NCBI GenBank assembly: GCA_009363875.1
Contig: CM018690.1
Location: 8,234,788 to 8,298,787, forward strand
From: Mikania micrantha
Lineage: Eukaryota; Streptophyta; Magnoliopsida; Asterales; Asteraceae
DNA: 64,000 bases
Reading direction: 5' to 3'
Made by a program: the position numbers and the translations under genes. Under the pieces are notes generated by a model. The model was not told the origin of the DNA, ran no database searches, and saw only the letters and a list, made by a program, of their open reading frames with translations. Numbering within the stretch: the first letter of the stretch is position 1; every line of letters begins with the position of its first letter. Below, in pieces: positions 12,227-22,106 of the stretch.

Positions 12227-13312
12227 ATGTCAAACCCACGTGAAAAAAACGTAGTTCATGATGAACAATATCATTCCCAGCCAACCAAAAATTCACTAAG
12301 TTGGGTTCCTAATAAATGGAGGCGATTGAGTTTGAAGCACCATACATCATCATCTGGTGTCCCAAAAACAGCCATGAATGATGTTACAAAAGTCCTTATG
12401 GATGAAGCTTCAAAGGTTCCTAAGGAATATGCACAAGATAAGAATGAGTCTCATACGTTGTCCCGGGATGCTATTGAGTTTTATAATAATGGGGATGCCC
12501 CATATTGTTATTAAGTATATTAGGACTAAACAAGCTTCATACCGAATTTTGGGGAGTTCTGTTGGGATATTTGAATGACGGTCGCCTTTATTCGATCGTA
12601 AGAAATAAATCTATTTATTTATTTATTTAATAATTGAAATGTTTTTGTAAGCATTTTTAATGTATTCCGCAGCATATTGAAGGTTGGGTTCGACGGATGA
12701 TGTTTTTAAGAGGTGCTAATAAAAGGAAAAATCCATCTACCGAATTTGACTGGACAATTCTACCACCACAGTTTCATTCAGAGATGTATGATTATAAAAC
12801 AAAGTTTGGTTCGGAATATGCCAACGGAATGAATGAATTGTATCCTCCATTTTGGGAGGTTCAATACATTTATATTCTAATTTATGTTCAGGCTATTGAG
12901 GACTGGCTACTTGTACAAATCAATTTATGTACAATGGAGTTGACTCAATACTGGTGTAACCACAAATACTCGAAACATTATGGGTGTTTGATTCATTATG
13001 GAGTATTGCAAAAATTTGACATGTTTTTTGATAAGTTGTTAGATGCAGTCAGCTATTGGAGGCGTGTTATTCATGGACCCTACAAACCTCAAGAGAAAGG
13101 ATACCTAAAGACGCAACACATTAATGACGGCTATCTGCCAAAGAATGGAGGTGGTCTAGGTGGGTGTTTTTTTGTGTATGCTAATGCAAAAGCAAAAGCT
13201 GGTGCATAAGAAGACCTTGAAGGTGGAAGGAGGTATTGAAGAACACTGTATTAAATTCCGTCACGTAATGGCAGATCAATTTTATAAGACGCGTTTCTTC
13301 CCTGACGAATAA
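12227..13312 (+). pseudogene. Ulp1/C48 peptidase-like cargo gene A
   Basis: This gene begins MSNPREKNVV and spans several exons with damage between them. Recognisable blocks of the plant MULE-borne Ulp1-like family are an EFYNNGDAPYC segment, VGYLNDG-type text at about 12,560, then GWVRRMMFLRG and a DWTILPPQF block. The core segment is AIEDWLLVQINL, where the catalytic His of the usual HW motif is replaced by Asp. The normal DCG(V/I)F cysteine motif is replaced by GGLGGCFFVY. It ends IKFRHVMADQFYKTRFF. Copy B at 17070-18111 shares this architecture and end. SUMO-protease activity is therefore unlikely. An in-frame stop near 12,514 and a frameshift near 13,170 support pseudogene status. Confidence 0.7.
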
Positions 13313-13519
13313 ATTGTATCAATTGGGATTGTTTTAATTTATTATTATAAGAATACGCTTTTGTGTGGTTGTAATATTTTATTAACCATTTTATTGTAAT
13401 GTCATTTATGTTTTTAATATTATATTTTAAAATAATTGTCACATCAAGGCTTAAGGCTCATTGCCTATTTAAGCAACCCTCACCTCCCTTATTGTGTTGT
13501 TTGAGCTTAAGGTGTAAGA

Positions 13520-15982
13520 ATGACAATGTGTTATTGTGGTCGTTTGGCTATTGCCCGAACCTCTTGGACAGATCAAAACCCAGGGCATCGTTTCTACTCT
13601 TTTCCTAATGATGTAAGAAGGTAGACTATCTTCTTTCTCAAATATTTCTTTCTTAACCACATATTTCGTATGCAGGCATCTAGGTGCCAGGGATTTTAGG
13701 TTGGCTTGTGTCACAACCCAGCGTCGCGTGCGGAATCCACGGCGCGTGACATAATGATTACATAGCCATAGTTAAAGATCTCCCTTGACTTTTGGTTTAC
13801 ATAGATACTTGCTCCACCGTTCTTGAGCTGGTGGATGATTTGTAACCTGGAACATGTAGCATAAAGAGTCAACTACAAATAGTTGAGTGAGAATCATATA
13901 TTTTGAGTTAACATATTTTGTATAAACTTGAGTAGTAATTTTAGCACAAGCTCATCATATAAATGTATTGAAATACAAATCCAATGAACATGCAAATATC
14001 AAACCTATCGCAATAGCTTTCCATGAGTGATACACCACGTGTATCCAGTTTGTGTGGTGTCCAACCCGCAGTTGAAGCACGCGTTTTTGTGTTCGCGGTT
14101 TCCCGCATATGGACCGTACCAGTACTACCGGGGGCTTGACGAATCAAGTTAATGATATTGCATAAGAATAGCATCATTCAGCATTTGTATAACCAAAACA
14201 TGTAAATGATTTGCATTGTATCAATAGTTTGCTTGTACAATAGTTTAAAATGTTTGAGTTATCAATAGTTTACATGTTCCACCCCGCGGTTTTCGTAAAA
14301 GAAAAGAAAAGGGGTTATGAGTCTCACCTGTTTATCGAAGTGTTTTGATTTTGAGGTGCCACACAATCTGAAGAGAGTTCTGCAATTTATTAATGTTTTA
14401 TGAGTTCCTTGTGTTTGAATTGGATTATCGAAATATTCCTTGACTTTTGATAACGTGGAATCGTAATCCAATTCATCAAGCTGATCTTAATCCTTAATCA
14501 GCCTCTTAAGTTAATATTGCACAAAGTGCGATAAACAAGGAAGCTATAATGATTTAGGTTCTTATTAAGGAGTTTATGACTTACTGTATTAATCACGACA
14601 TTTTCGGATTAATCAAATAGATGTTGATTGTTGATTATTTCACTAACGATTTCCTAGATGAATTTATGGCTTAGGAATAGTCAATCCTTGTTATTGATCA
14701 TTTAGGTATCATGAAACATGAGAATGTGATATTAAAATAGGTTTAATAACCATGCTCAATGAACTAATTTGACTGTTATTATAAACATCAGATCGTTATT
14801 TCGGTGATTATCTTTATGCTTGTCATTAGTTTGAAACACTTGGATTTAACCTAGCGTTTCAAGAAATGATCAAGACAATCATAATCATTGTTACACTCAA
14901 ATGGTTTAAACCATTTTAACCATTATTATGGTTTCATGAAAACCGAGCATTACAATGGCTCAAAACAAGGATTTACCCATTAACAGTTCGAGTTCTTCGT
15001 TTATAATCATTCCTAGCCATCATCTAGGCAATAATCAACAACCCTAACTATATCTTTATGTTCAAAAACAAGATTTAATCAAACCATTATCAAACTAGAA
15101 GGTTAAAACGAACCGTTACCTAATCTGACGGATTTCTCGGATGAAAACAATGATCAAGACTTGTAGAATCGATCCCTAGCTTCATTCTGATGATTTGGTA
15201 ACTTCAAAACTGAGATTTAGAGGTTAAATTTTGATCTGGTTCGACTAAAAATCGAGTTGGTTCAACTAGGAATGAGTTCTGATTGAGAAAATCAGATTAT
15301 TAAGTCTGATGGGTCCGTCGCGTACCGCGAAGAGTGGCTTCGCGTACCTCCACCGCCTTAGTTAGACCCGATTTTGTTTTCGCGATTCCGGGAGCATACG
15401 AACTCTGTTTTGCGCACGGTTTTCGCCTACGTTCACGATGTTTCGAGCTCTTTCCAATGGTTATAATCTCAAGACCTAAAGAGTTCAAAATATTTGACCT
15501 CTTATTTAACGCTATATTCGACTCAGTGTATCTTGAAATCGGAGCCTCGTTTCGCAATTTCGCTTACACTCATTCTCTTCATTTTCGAGTTATGATTCTA
15601 GACACGAAATCGGTTGATCATCTATTTGAATAAGCATTATGTAATGGATGTTTCTTTGTGATCTACTAACACCAGATTCCTGAGTAACTACAAGTCATGA
15701 ACTGATATGATATGATATTGTCCTTCTGACACATTCGTAATAATGAATGTGGATTTCAAACACGACCACATGTGATTTCCTCATTAATGACGTAATTCTC
15801 GAATACAATTGTCACAGCTTGACCCACCAATGTGTCCACGAGCTACTGTCATTATACCAGGCCTTTTAAGATCAAAGAATAAGCTGGAAGATGAAGTAAA
15901 AGAGCTGAAAGCTACCATTGGAAAGAAGAACTTTATCATCTTCTTTTTTATTGTACTTGTAGCATTAATGTTTCTATTTTAG
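13520..15982 (+). pseudogene. GRF zinc-finger protein with C-terminal membrane segment, interrupted
   Basis: Exon 1 (13520-13612) begins MTMCYCGRLAIARTSWTD and contains NPGHRFYSF, the GRF-type zinc-finger signature. The third ligand, normally Cys, is Phe. After an intron (donor at 13613, acceptor TGCAG near 13,676) exon 2 reads RCQGF, then, after a one-base shift, GWLDPPMCPRATVIIPGLL. A short coiled segment (KNKLEDEVKELKA) and a hydrophobic stretch (NFIIFFFIVLVALMFLF) end the protein at the TAG at 15980-15982. A 2.1-kb solo LTR splits the Asp codon of WLDPP. GRF fingers bind single-stranded or structured nucleic acid in other proteins. The role of this small finger-plus-membrane design is unknown to me. 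Confidence 0.8.
13709..15816 (+). mobile_element. 2.1-kb solo LTR of a Ty3/gypsy element
   Basis: The sequence starts TGTCACAACCC and ends ATTGTCACA, so it has TG...CA ends. It is flanked by a 5-bp target duplication, GCTTG, at 13704-13708 and 15817-15821. It has no coding capacity, which fits a solo LTR left by LTR-LTR recombination. The TGTCACAACCC start is common in Tekay-like chromoviruses. It lies inside the GRF gene of the MULE, so it arrived after that gene was in place. Small ORFs inside it are not credible genes. Confidence 0.85.
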
Positions 15983-16169
15983 TGGAAGTAAAAATAGGTT
16001 TTGTATGCACGGTAATTTCTTGGTTGTAATCGTAGACGTACTTTTGTTATGGGAATAACATGTTCACGATCCCGGAACCATTAAACAGATCCACTTAAAA
16101 GGTAAATTAAAAATAACATGCTTAATAAAAAATCCACTAAGTATATTATTACATATAGATCAAAACTAT

Positions 16170-16560
16170 TCATTTCCAGTGATAGTCGTCATTTGACCAA
16201 TCAGAGTCTTGCTCGTCTTTGTATGGGTTGTGAAACTGACCATTAAAAGGGTTATCTTCATGCTTTCCATAACCCCAAGCTGTTCCAAAACCTCTGAATC
16301 ATACATATCATACAAGTGTTTGTCTTCAGATTAAGTTACTGGAGGGTATTCCTGTTGAATCATCAGAGGTTGTACTGGTTGAAGAGGGTTTTCTGGTTCG
16401 TCAAATGGTGGATGCACCTGTTCAGGAGGGTTTTCTGGTTGGACAAATGGTGGATGCACCTGTTCAGGAGGGTTTTCAGGTTAGACAACCGGTGGATACA
16501 CTGCTTCAATAGGGTTTTCATCAGTTGTAGATAATGGAGAACTTCTGGGTATTGAAAATG
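16170..16560 (-). pseudogene. Proline-rich gene fragment with 14-residue repeats
   Basis: On the minus strand, two frames separated by a likely intron near 16,300 give a proline-rich segment and a C-terminus. The first contains about three 42-bp units of the form ENPPEQVHPPFVQP. The second reads GYGKHEDNPFNGQFHNPYKD and ends DDYHWK at a TGA (16170-16172). Two CAA/CAG codons appear as stops. I do not recognise the family. Its place between two Ulp1-like genes suggests it is part of the MULE cargo, perhaps the 3' end of another cargo gene whose 5' part is lost. Confidence 0.5.
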
Positions 16561-16649
16561 GTTTCCTTACATAGCCATTTCGGATTGTAAAGTTATTCTG
16601 AGAATCAAAAGATGAGAATGAAGATGAGGATGCTACCCACTTTTAAGCC

Positions 16650-16845
16650 AGCCTTTGACAGGCTTTGAATAAAGCTGTGTAACATAGTACACCCACATGT
16701 GTTCTGAATAATTTTATTAATTAAAACACTACTACCTACCCACTTTGACAGGATTTGAATAAAGCTGTGTAACATAGTACACTCACATGTGTTCTGAATA
16801 ATTTTATTAATTAAAACACTACTACATACCCACTTTGAGAAAAGA
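16650..16845. repeat. Two tandem 90-bp repeats
   Basis: TTTGACAGG-TTTGAATAAAGCTG starts units at about 16,654 and 16,744, giving a period of 90 bp. The two copies differ at only a few positions. A third partial start (ACCCACTTTGA) follows at about 16,828. The block lies upstream of Ulp1-like gene B and may belong to its promoter. Confidence 0.8.
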
Positions 16846-17069
16846 AAATACAACATAATCGTAAAACCCACATGTATTCTAAAATAACACACTGCAAACC
16901 CACGAGTTTATTGATTACCAGTTTACCACACTACTACCTACCCACTTTAAATTAACTTTCAAAGTTTACCCCTGTACCTACCAACTTCAAGTCATAATAA
17001 ATTGTTATAAATATGTACCCATTTTACCACACTCCAAATCCATAACTTTTAATACACAACTTCAAACCT

Positions 17070-18111
17070 ATGAAAAGCCCACAAAATTATGATGATGAAG
17101 AGGTATGGGATACCCCTCCAGAAAGCCAGAATTATGTCCAAGAAACACCCTCGGAAAATCTTCCAACAAACACACGTTGGTATCGTACAGTTGAAGAGAC
17201 TAAAAATTGGTTAACTAATGTGATGGAATTTTATTACAATGATGATGCATCGTCCTGTATTAGTTTTTTTGTGAGAAAAATGAAGTTAGGTCAAGAGTTT
17301 TGGGGTTTCTTATTAGGATACCAAAATTATGGTTATTTATCAACACTTGTAAGAAATTATACTTATCATTTTTTTTAATATTATTATACAAATAATATGT
17401 ACTAACTTATATGCGTTACGTTAAAGCATGTAAAAGGTTGGGTTACAAGATTGATGCGTTTTCGGTGGAAACAGAGCAGTTGTTTCCTTAGACTATCATG
17501 CCACCACAATTCTATAACATTCTATGTAAAACACCAAACCATGGAGCTTTGCCATTTTCAATTGGAATGAAAGAAGAATACACTGCATTATGTGATGTTG
17601 ATATGGTAACAATCTTTTGTGATTAAATAATGTAAATCTTATTTTTTAAAGAAATTTACCATTTTGGTTAACATAAATACTTTTTAGGATTATATTCCCA
17701 TCGGAATCGAATACATACATTGGCTACTTCTACGGGTTGATTTGCGAACACTTGAAATGTATGTGTACTTTACTGAGAATTATGACCCCTGTCATTTGTC
17801 AAACAACTTGTGTTCATTGGCTGTTTTACCGAATAATAACACAATTTGAGACGTTGTTCAAATCTTTTTTGGACAATATTTTATTCTGGCAAAATTCTCG
17901 TATAAAAGTCATCCCCAAACTTTAAATATCAGGAACAGAAGTCTGGCCTCAATATAATGGTTCGGTTGGAAGAAACTCTAGATTTCTTGTCTACATGTTA
18001 ATGAGAAATCTTGTTCTGGAGCTCCCTAATCAAATCGAAGGAAATCTACATGATACGTGCATGAAATACTGACGTTTTATGGCAGATGAATTTTATGCAG
18101 CACGTGCTTAA
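17070..18111 (+). pseudogene. Ulp1/C48 peptidase-like cargo gene B
   Basis: This is a second, diverged copy of the gene at 12227-13312. It starts MKSPQNYDDEEVW and keeps the blocks EFYYNDDASSC, FWGFLLGYQN, then VKGWVTRLM after an intron. The core segment IEYIHWLLLRVDLRTLEMYVY retains the His-Trp of the C48 catalytic core, unlike copy A. The cysteine region reads NGSVGRNSRFLVYML, so the DCG cysteine is missing. It ends MADEFYAARA at 18111. At least one frameshift (near 17,480) and in-frame stops are present. The family cleaves SUMO-like modifiers when intact. This copy should be inactive. Confidence 0.68.
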
Positions 18112-18320
18112 CTTTTACCACGTAGGAATGTCTTCCTAATATTGTATTGTAATGTCATTTTAACTTATGTCATTTTCAGTTCTAATGTCATTTTAATTTG
18201 TAATGTCATTTTCTGTTTTAAACCCTTATTTGTAACAATGTTGTGTTCAAAAAAAATAAAACAAAACTTTAAAATTAAAACATACATGTCAAATAACAAT
18301 ATAAACAAAAACAAAAATAA

Positions 18321-20677
18321 TTATGTTCCACAACTGGGTCGTCTTCTGTGGAGGTGAGGATTCCTACATCTAGACGCAATTGGATTTTGATCAACATCAA
18401 CATCTTCTGCATTTAGAGTGTTAGCCAAAAATGTGTCATCATCCAAATCTCCAACACTCATATGTAGATTTAAGTTCAATGAAGGCAGTGGTGATATACC
18501 ACTAAATCCATGTGCATCATTTGGATTAAAATACGGAGCATAATAATTAAAGTTTTCAGACTGAGGTTGGGTGAACAATGGCAACATAGAAGCCTGTGGG
18601 GTGTACACCTCTTGTTCACTGTTGTGTTCAAATATCATGTTCTGATGTATACCCGCAAAAAATGAAAAGGAAGGAGCATTTGAAAATTTTGAATGATCTA
18701 ATTCATAATTTTCATGTTGAACATGTGATGTACCGGCTTCAAAATTCTCATGTTCAACATTTGATGTTCCATCCTGATAGTTTTGATGTTGAACACTGGA
18801 TGTACCGGCCCCACTTCTGACATTACCACGTCTTCTTTCTCTCCTTCGTAAATTACGTGGTACTGTCTCATCCACACCTAAATTAACAGGACCAGTCTGA
18901 AGATGTGATGGATAATGCAGGCGACTCTCTTCATTAAGCATTCCCATTACTTGATTCGCAGTGTTTTGCAACGTTTCAAAGTTCTGGAAATTCGATGTTG
19001 ATTCTGTGTGCATGAAGTCACCTGCTAGACGATAAGTCTGACTTATCCCATCCATCTATCAAAAAAAAAACAATAATGTCAACTAAAACGGTAATATAGT
19101 GATACAAATAATGACTACAAAAATAGAACTTAAATGACTACAAACCAAGAATTGCGATCTAGACCCGTGATCTTGGAACCCGGGCTGCATGACCTCTTCT
19201 GACTTTGGGTTCGTAATATACAACACCGTACGTGACCAGTACCATTGTATATAACTTGGTTCTACATAGGTGCTGCACAACGAACCCCTTGTACCACATT
19301 CTCCCATCGTTGGTTCCACACAGACAAAAATTGTGAATGAATATCCTCCAGATTTTTTCTGGCTTACCAGAGTGACTTATACTATGCAACTTCATGTGCT
19401 CGTTAAATGATAAAGGGATAGGGTCAGGAATGCGTTGAACCATTCCAAATTGTCTCATAACCCTTTGTGGTGTATGAAATTCAACCACATCCCAATATAT
19501 TAGAAAGCACTCGCTCTGCCAACTACGAATACCACTCACGCAAATTCCTGGTAGGAATCCAATCACCTCCTCGTAAGGTCTCCACTTGAACTGTTTTAAA
19601 AAATAATATTAAATTCAAAGAAAAATAATAAGTACAAAAAAACAATTGAAATAATTTACCTCCCCTTCCCGTAAAGAATGCAACTGTGACCTGCATGCTC
19701 TCAATGAATGTGAAACGACATCTTTATATGTCAATTTTTCACGCCACCTTCAAAACCATTTAAAACAAGTTATATTAAATTACATAATAAATATTTTTAC
19801 AAATATATCAAAACTATTAAAATCATACATTGCACCATATGGTCTTCGGTTATCAAATCGATGTAGAATCGTCGGTGCAAGAGTAGTAATTCTACTCCAT
19901 GCCCACAACTGCAATATATACAGTGGTCCGCCAATGTTGCTTTACAAAGGTTCCTGTACAACATTGCTAACACAGCACTCTCCCAACTAAGTTGACCACA
20001 CACAGTTAAGTCTTCTAAATTATTTAAAATGGTAAGTGATACTATATTATTTGAAGTATCAGAAAATAATGTGTCACCACACAAGTAAAGTATTATACAG
20101 CGTCCACGTAGCATGCACTGAAAAACTGAAGCATTTTCAGAAAAATTATTATTTAAATGGTTAAAAATGGTTGTTAATTAAATAGAAATTCCTTTTAAAT
20201 CGTTTTCATTAGGTATCAAACCTAGCAAGGTGTGACATCTACCGATACGATCAGCAAGGGAAGACGATTGTTCACAGCCAGAAACAACTTCGCCTTCGAT
20301 AGGCAAACCCCACAAAACATTAACGTATTCTATGGTTACCGTCACTTCACCGATTGGCAGATGAAATGTGTGTGTTTCTGGACACCATCTTTCGATCAGT
20401 GCTTCCAGTAAGCCATGATCGAGGTTATGGTAGCCAGAATCAATCACCCCACCAAAACCAGCAATGTCAATGTAACGTTTAACATTGTCTGTGATAAGGT
20501 TGCTGTTAAGTAACGAAAAAAATTCTGATTGTCACGCCTAGAAACCAACTTTGTAAGCTCCCTGTTATTAAATATATCACGTGCCCGGTGTGAATCTTTA
20601 AGAAACAAAAGGTCATCGACGATTGGACCCGGATGCAAATCGTAACTCATTTTTACTTTTTTTCTAATTTGCTTCAA
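18321..20677 (-). pseudogene. Plant mobile domain (PMD) gene, MAIN-like, frameshifted
   Basis: Minus-strand exons span about 20677-20178, 20114-19797, 19745-19668, 19590-19150 and 19055-18321. The first gives the PMD start (MSYDLHPGPIVDDLLFLK, HNLDHGLLEALIERWCPETH, then VNVLWGLPIEGE). The second has GQLSWESAVLAMLYRNLCKA and the fourth FKWRPYEEV and PQRVMRQFGM, all hallmark PMD blocks. A run of seven A on the plus strand near 20,520 causes a frameshift, and another lies near 19,160. The last exon adds a tail with an RRRERRR basic patch and three copies of a GTS-V-HENYE motif. PMD proteins of the MAIN/MAIL1 type act in the nucleus in transposon silencing and genome stability, and PMDs also ride in MULEs. 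This copy is at the right end of the MULE, reading inward. Confidence 0.85.
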
Positions 20678-20679
20678 AC

Positions 20680-21020
20680 TTTAGAAGTGGATATCAACCT
20701 CAGAACTTATGAACTTGTATGTATGAATGTATGTTTAATTTGATATGTTTCAAATCTTCCGTAGCACGTATATATATATATATATATTGAACAACTTTTG
20801 CATGTGAATACCAATCAGAAACAGAAAGTTAATGCATGTGACCTACTTTTGTCATGTTTCTTCACATGTGCATTCATCATACATAAAATATTAAAAGCTT
20901 TGCAGGAGATGTGACCTAATCACCTGCCAATCCTACCATGCATTTATCCTTCCCATTTCTGTCGAGTTTTGAGGATAAAAGAGAGATTAAATTAGTGATT
21001 ATGTTGTTAAAACCATGCAT
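20680..21020. other. Noncoding right flank of MULE interior
   Basis: This AT-rich stretch upstream of the PMD gene includes a (TA)n run at about 20,769-20,790. It is the likely promoter region of the minus-strand PMD gene. I see no further gene. Confidence 0.5.
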
Positions 21021-21025
21021 GGCAC

Positions 21026-21173
21026 TTCCGCTACTAGGGGTAGCGGATCCTATCCTAGTTGGCATCACTTCCGCTATTAGGGATTGCGGAATCCATCCAA
21101 CATGGCACCACCCTCTCTTTGCCAGTGTAAAGCTTGGCCACCTCACCCTCTTCCGCTACTACAAGTAGCGGAA
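21026..21173. repeat. Three subterminal palindromes, right end of MULE
   Basis: Palindromes of the form TTCCGCTAC-N5-GTAGCGGAA lie at 21026-21047, 21069-21091 and 21151-21173. The middle one has decayed arms (CGCTATT and ATTGCGG). They match the four palindromes at the left end of the same element. Confidence 0.8.
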
Positions 21174-21254
21174 CACCCATTTTTGAAACCTAATTCCAAA
21201 ACCACCTACTTACCTAAATTCCCATGCAATACCACCTATTTTGAAAAAAAATTC
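21151..21254 (-). repeat. Right terminal inverted repeat of MULE
   Basis: Its reverse complement aligns with 8361-8463. It ends AAAAAAATTC and is followed directly by the TCCCGGTCAC target duplication at 21255-21264. Confidence 0.85.
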
Positions 21255-21770
21255 TCCCGGTCACCCTGGACCAGAAGTTTTAAATTTTCTTAGTAATTGT
21301 TTCCTTATTTCGTGTAAAAAGACTAATTTTGTTTACCATTCTTGACAGCTATCTAATAGTAAATATTTACCTTTTTATGGTAACAATATCTCTATTATAC
21401 CATTTGATATTATACATAGTGATCTTTGGACTTCTCGTGTCAAAGTCATTACAGATACAAATATTATACGGTTTTAATCGATAATTATACTTAATTTGTT
21501 TTGATATACTGTCTTAAGGTCAAAACTAAGACTTTTTCTACTTTTGGGAAATTTCATACACTTATCTTTATTTGGTTTTATTTTATCTTATCACAACATA
21601 AAATCTTTCCAATGCGATCTGAGGACCATCATTTTAAAACATTTGTTGACTTTCATGGCCTTGTTTTATTCTCGTGCTCACTTACATCCTCTCAAAATGA
21701 GAAAGCTGAGAGGATGATTACTCGACTAAATGACATTACCCACGCCTTCTTAATCCATTGCCATCTCCCT

Positions 21771-22106
21771 TGAAGTGATTCAATATAACACACACAGGAT
21801 ATAGAATAGAGGATTTGTTATTACTCAAACTGGAATGATGAGAAAAGAATTACAGTGATCACAAGAGAAAGATGGGAAAAGAACACACAATAACTAATTT
21901 TCATAATGGCATTCTCTCTCATCCTATCCTTATATTATGCATGCACCGTGGTCCCCTCCTCCATCCATGTGCCTCATTTCATCACATAATCTTTGTATTG
22001 GGCTAGTGGTTTATTGGGCCTATTGCTTCTTCTCTGGATCCCCATATTACTCAGTTGATCATCACAATTATCCTTGGGTTGCTACTGCTCTATGGTGCTC
22101 ATAACA
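21771..22106 (-). repeat. 3' LTR of Reina-like element
   Basis: This 336-bp repeat is very similar to 24875-25214, differing by scattered substitutions and small gaps. It is on the minus strand, so its biological start is at 22106. Confidence 0.92.

Larger units (their letters stand above)
8361..21254 (+). mobile_element. 12.9-kb composite Mutator-like element (MULE)
   Basis: The element starts with GAATTTTTTT and ends with the inverse, AAAAAAATTC. Its ends form imperfect inverted repeats of about 100 bp that share GGTGGTTTTGG, AAAATGGGT and TTCCGCTACTT. A perfect 10-bp target duplication flanks it. Cargo in order: mudrA-like transposase (+), Ulp1-like gene A (+), GRF zinc-finger gene (+) with a solo LTR inside, proline-rich fragment (-), Ulp1-like gene B (+) and plant mobile domain gene (-). 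MULEs carrying Ulp1-like genes and PMD genes associated with MULEs are known in plants. This combination in one bounded element is unusual. All genes carry stops or frameshifts, so the copy is probably immobile on its own. Confidence 0.92.

Noticed and set aside
15300..15633. Overlapping ORFs of 85 and 99 codons on both strands
   Set aside because: They lie inside the solo LTR (13709-15816), have no known domain and simply avoid stops in a GC-richer stretch.
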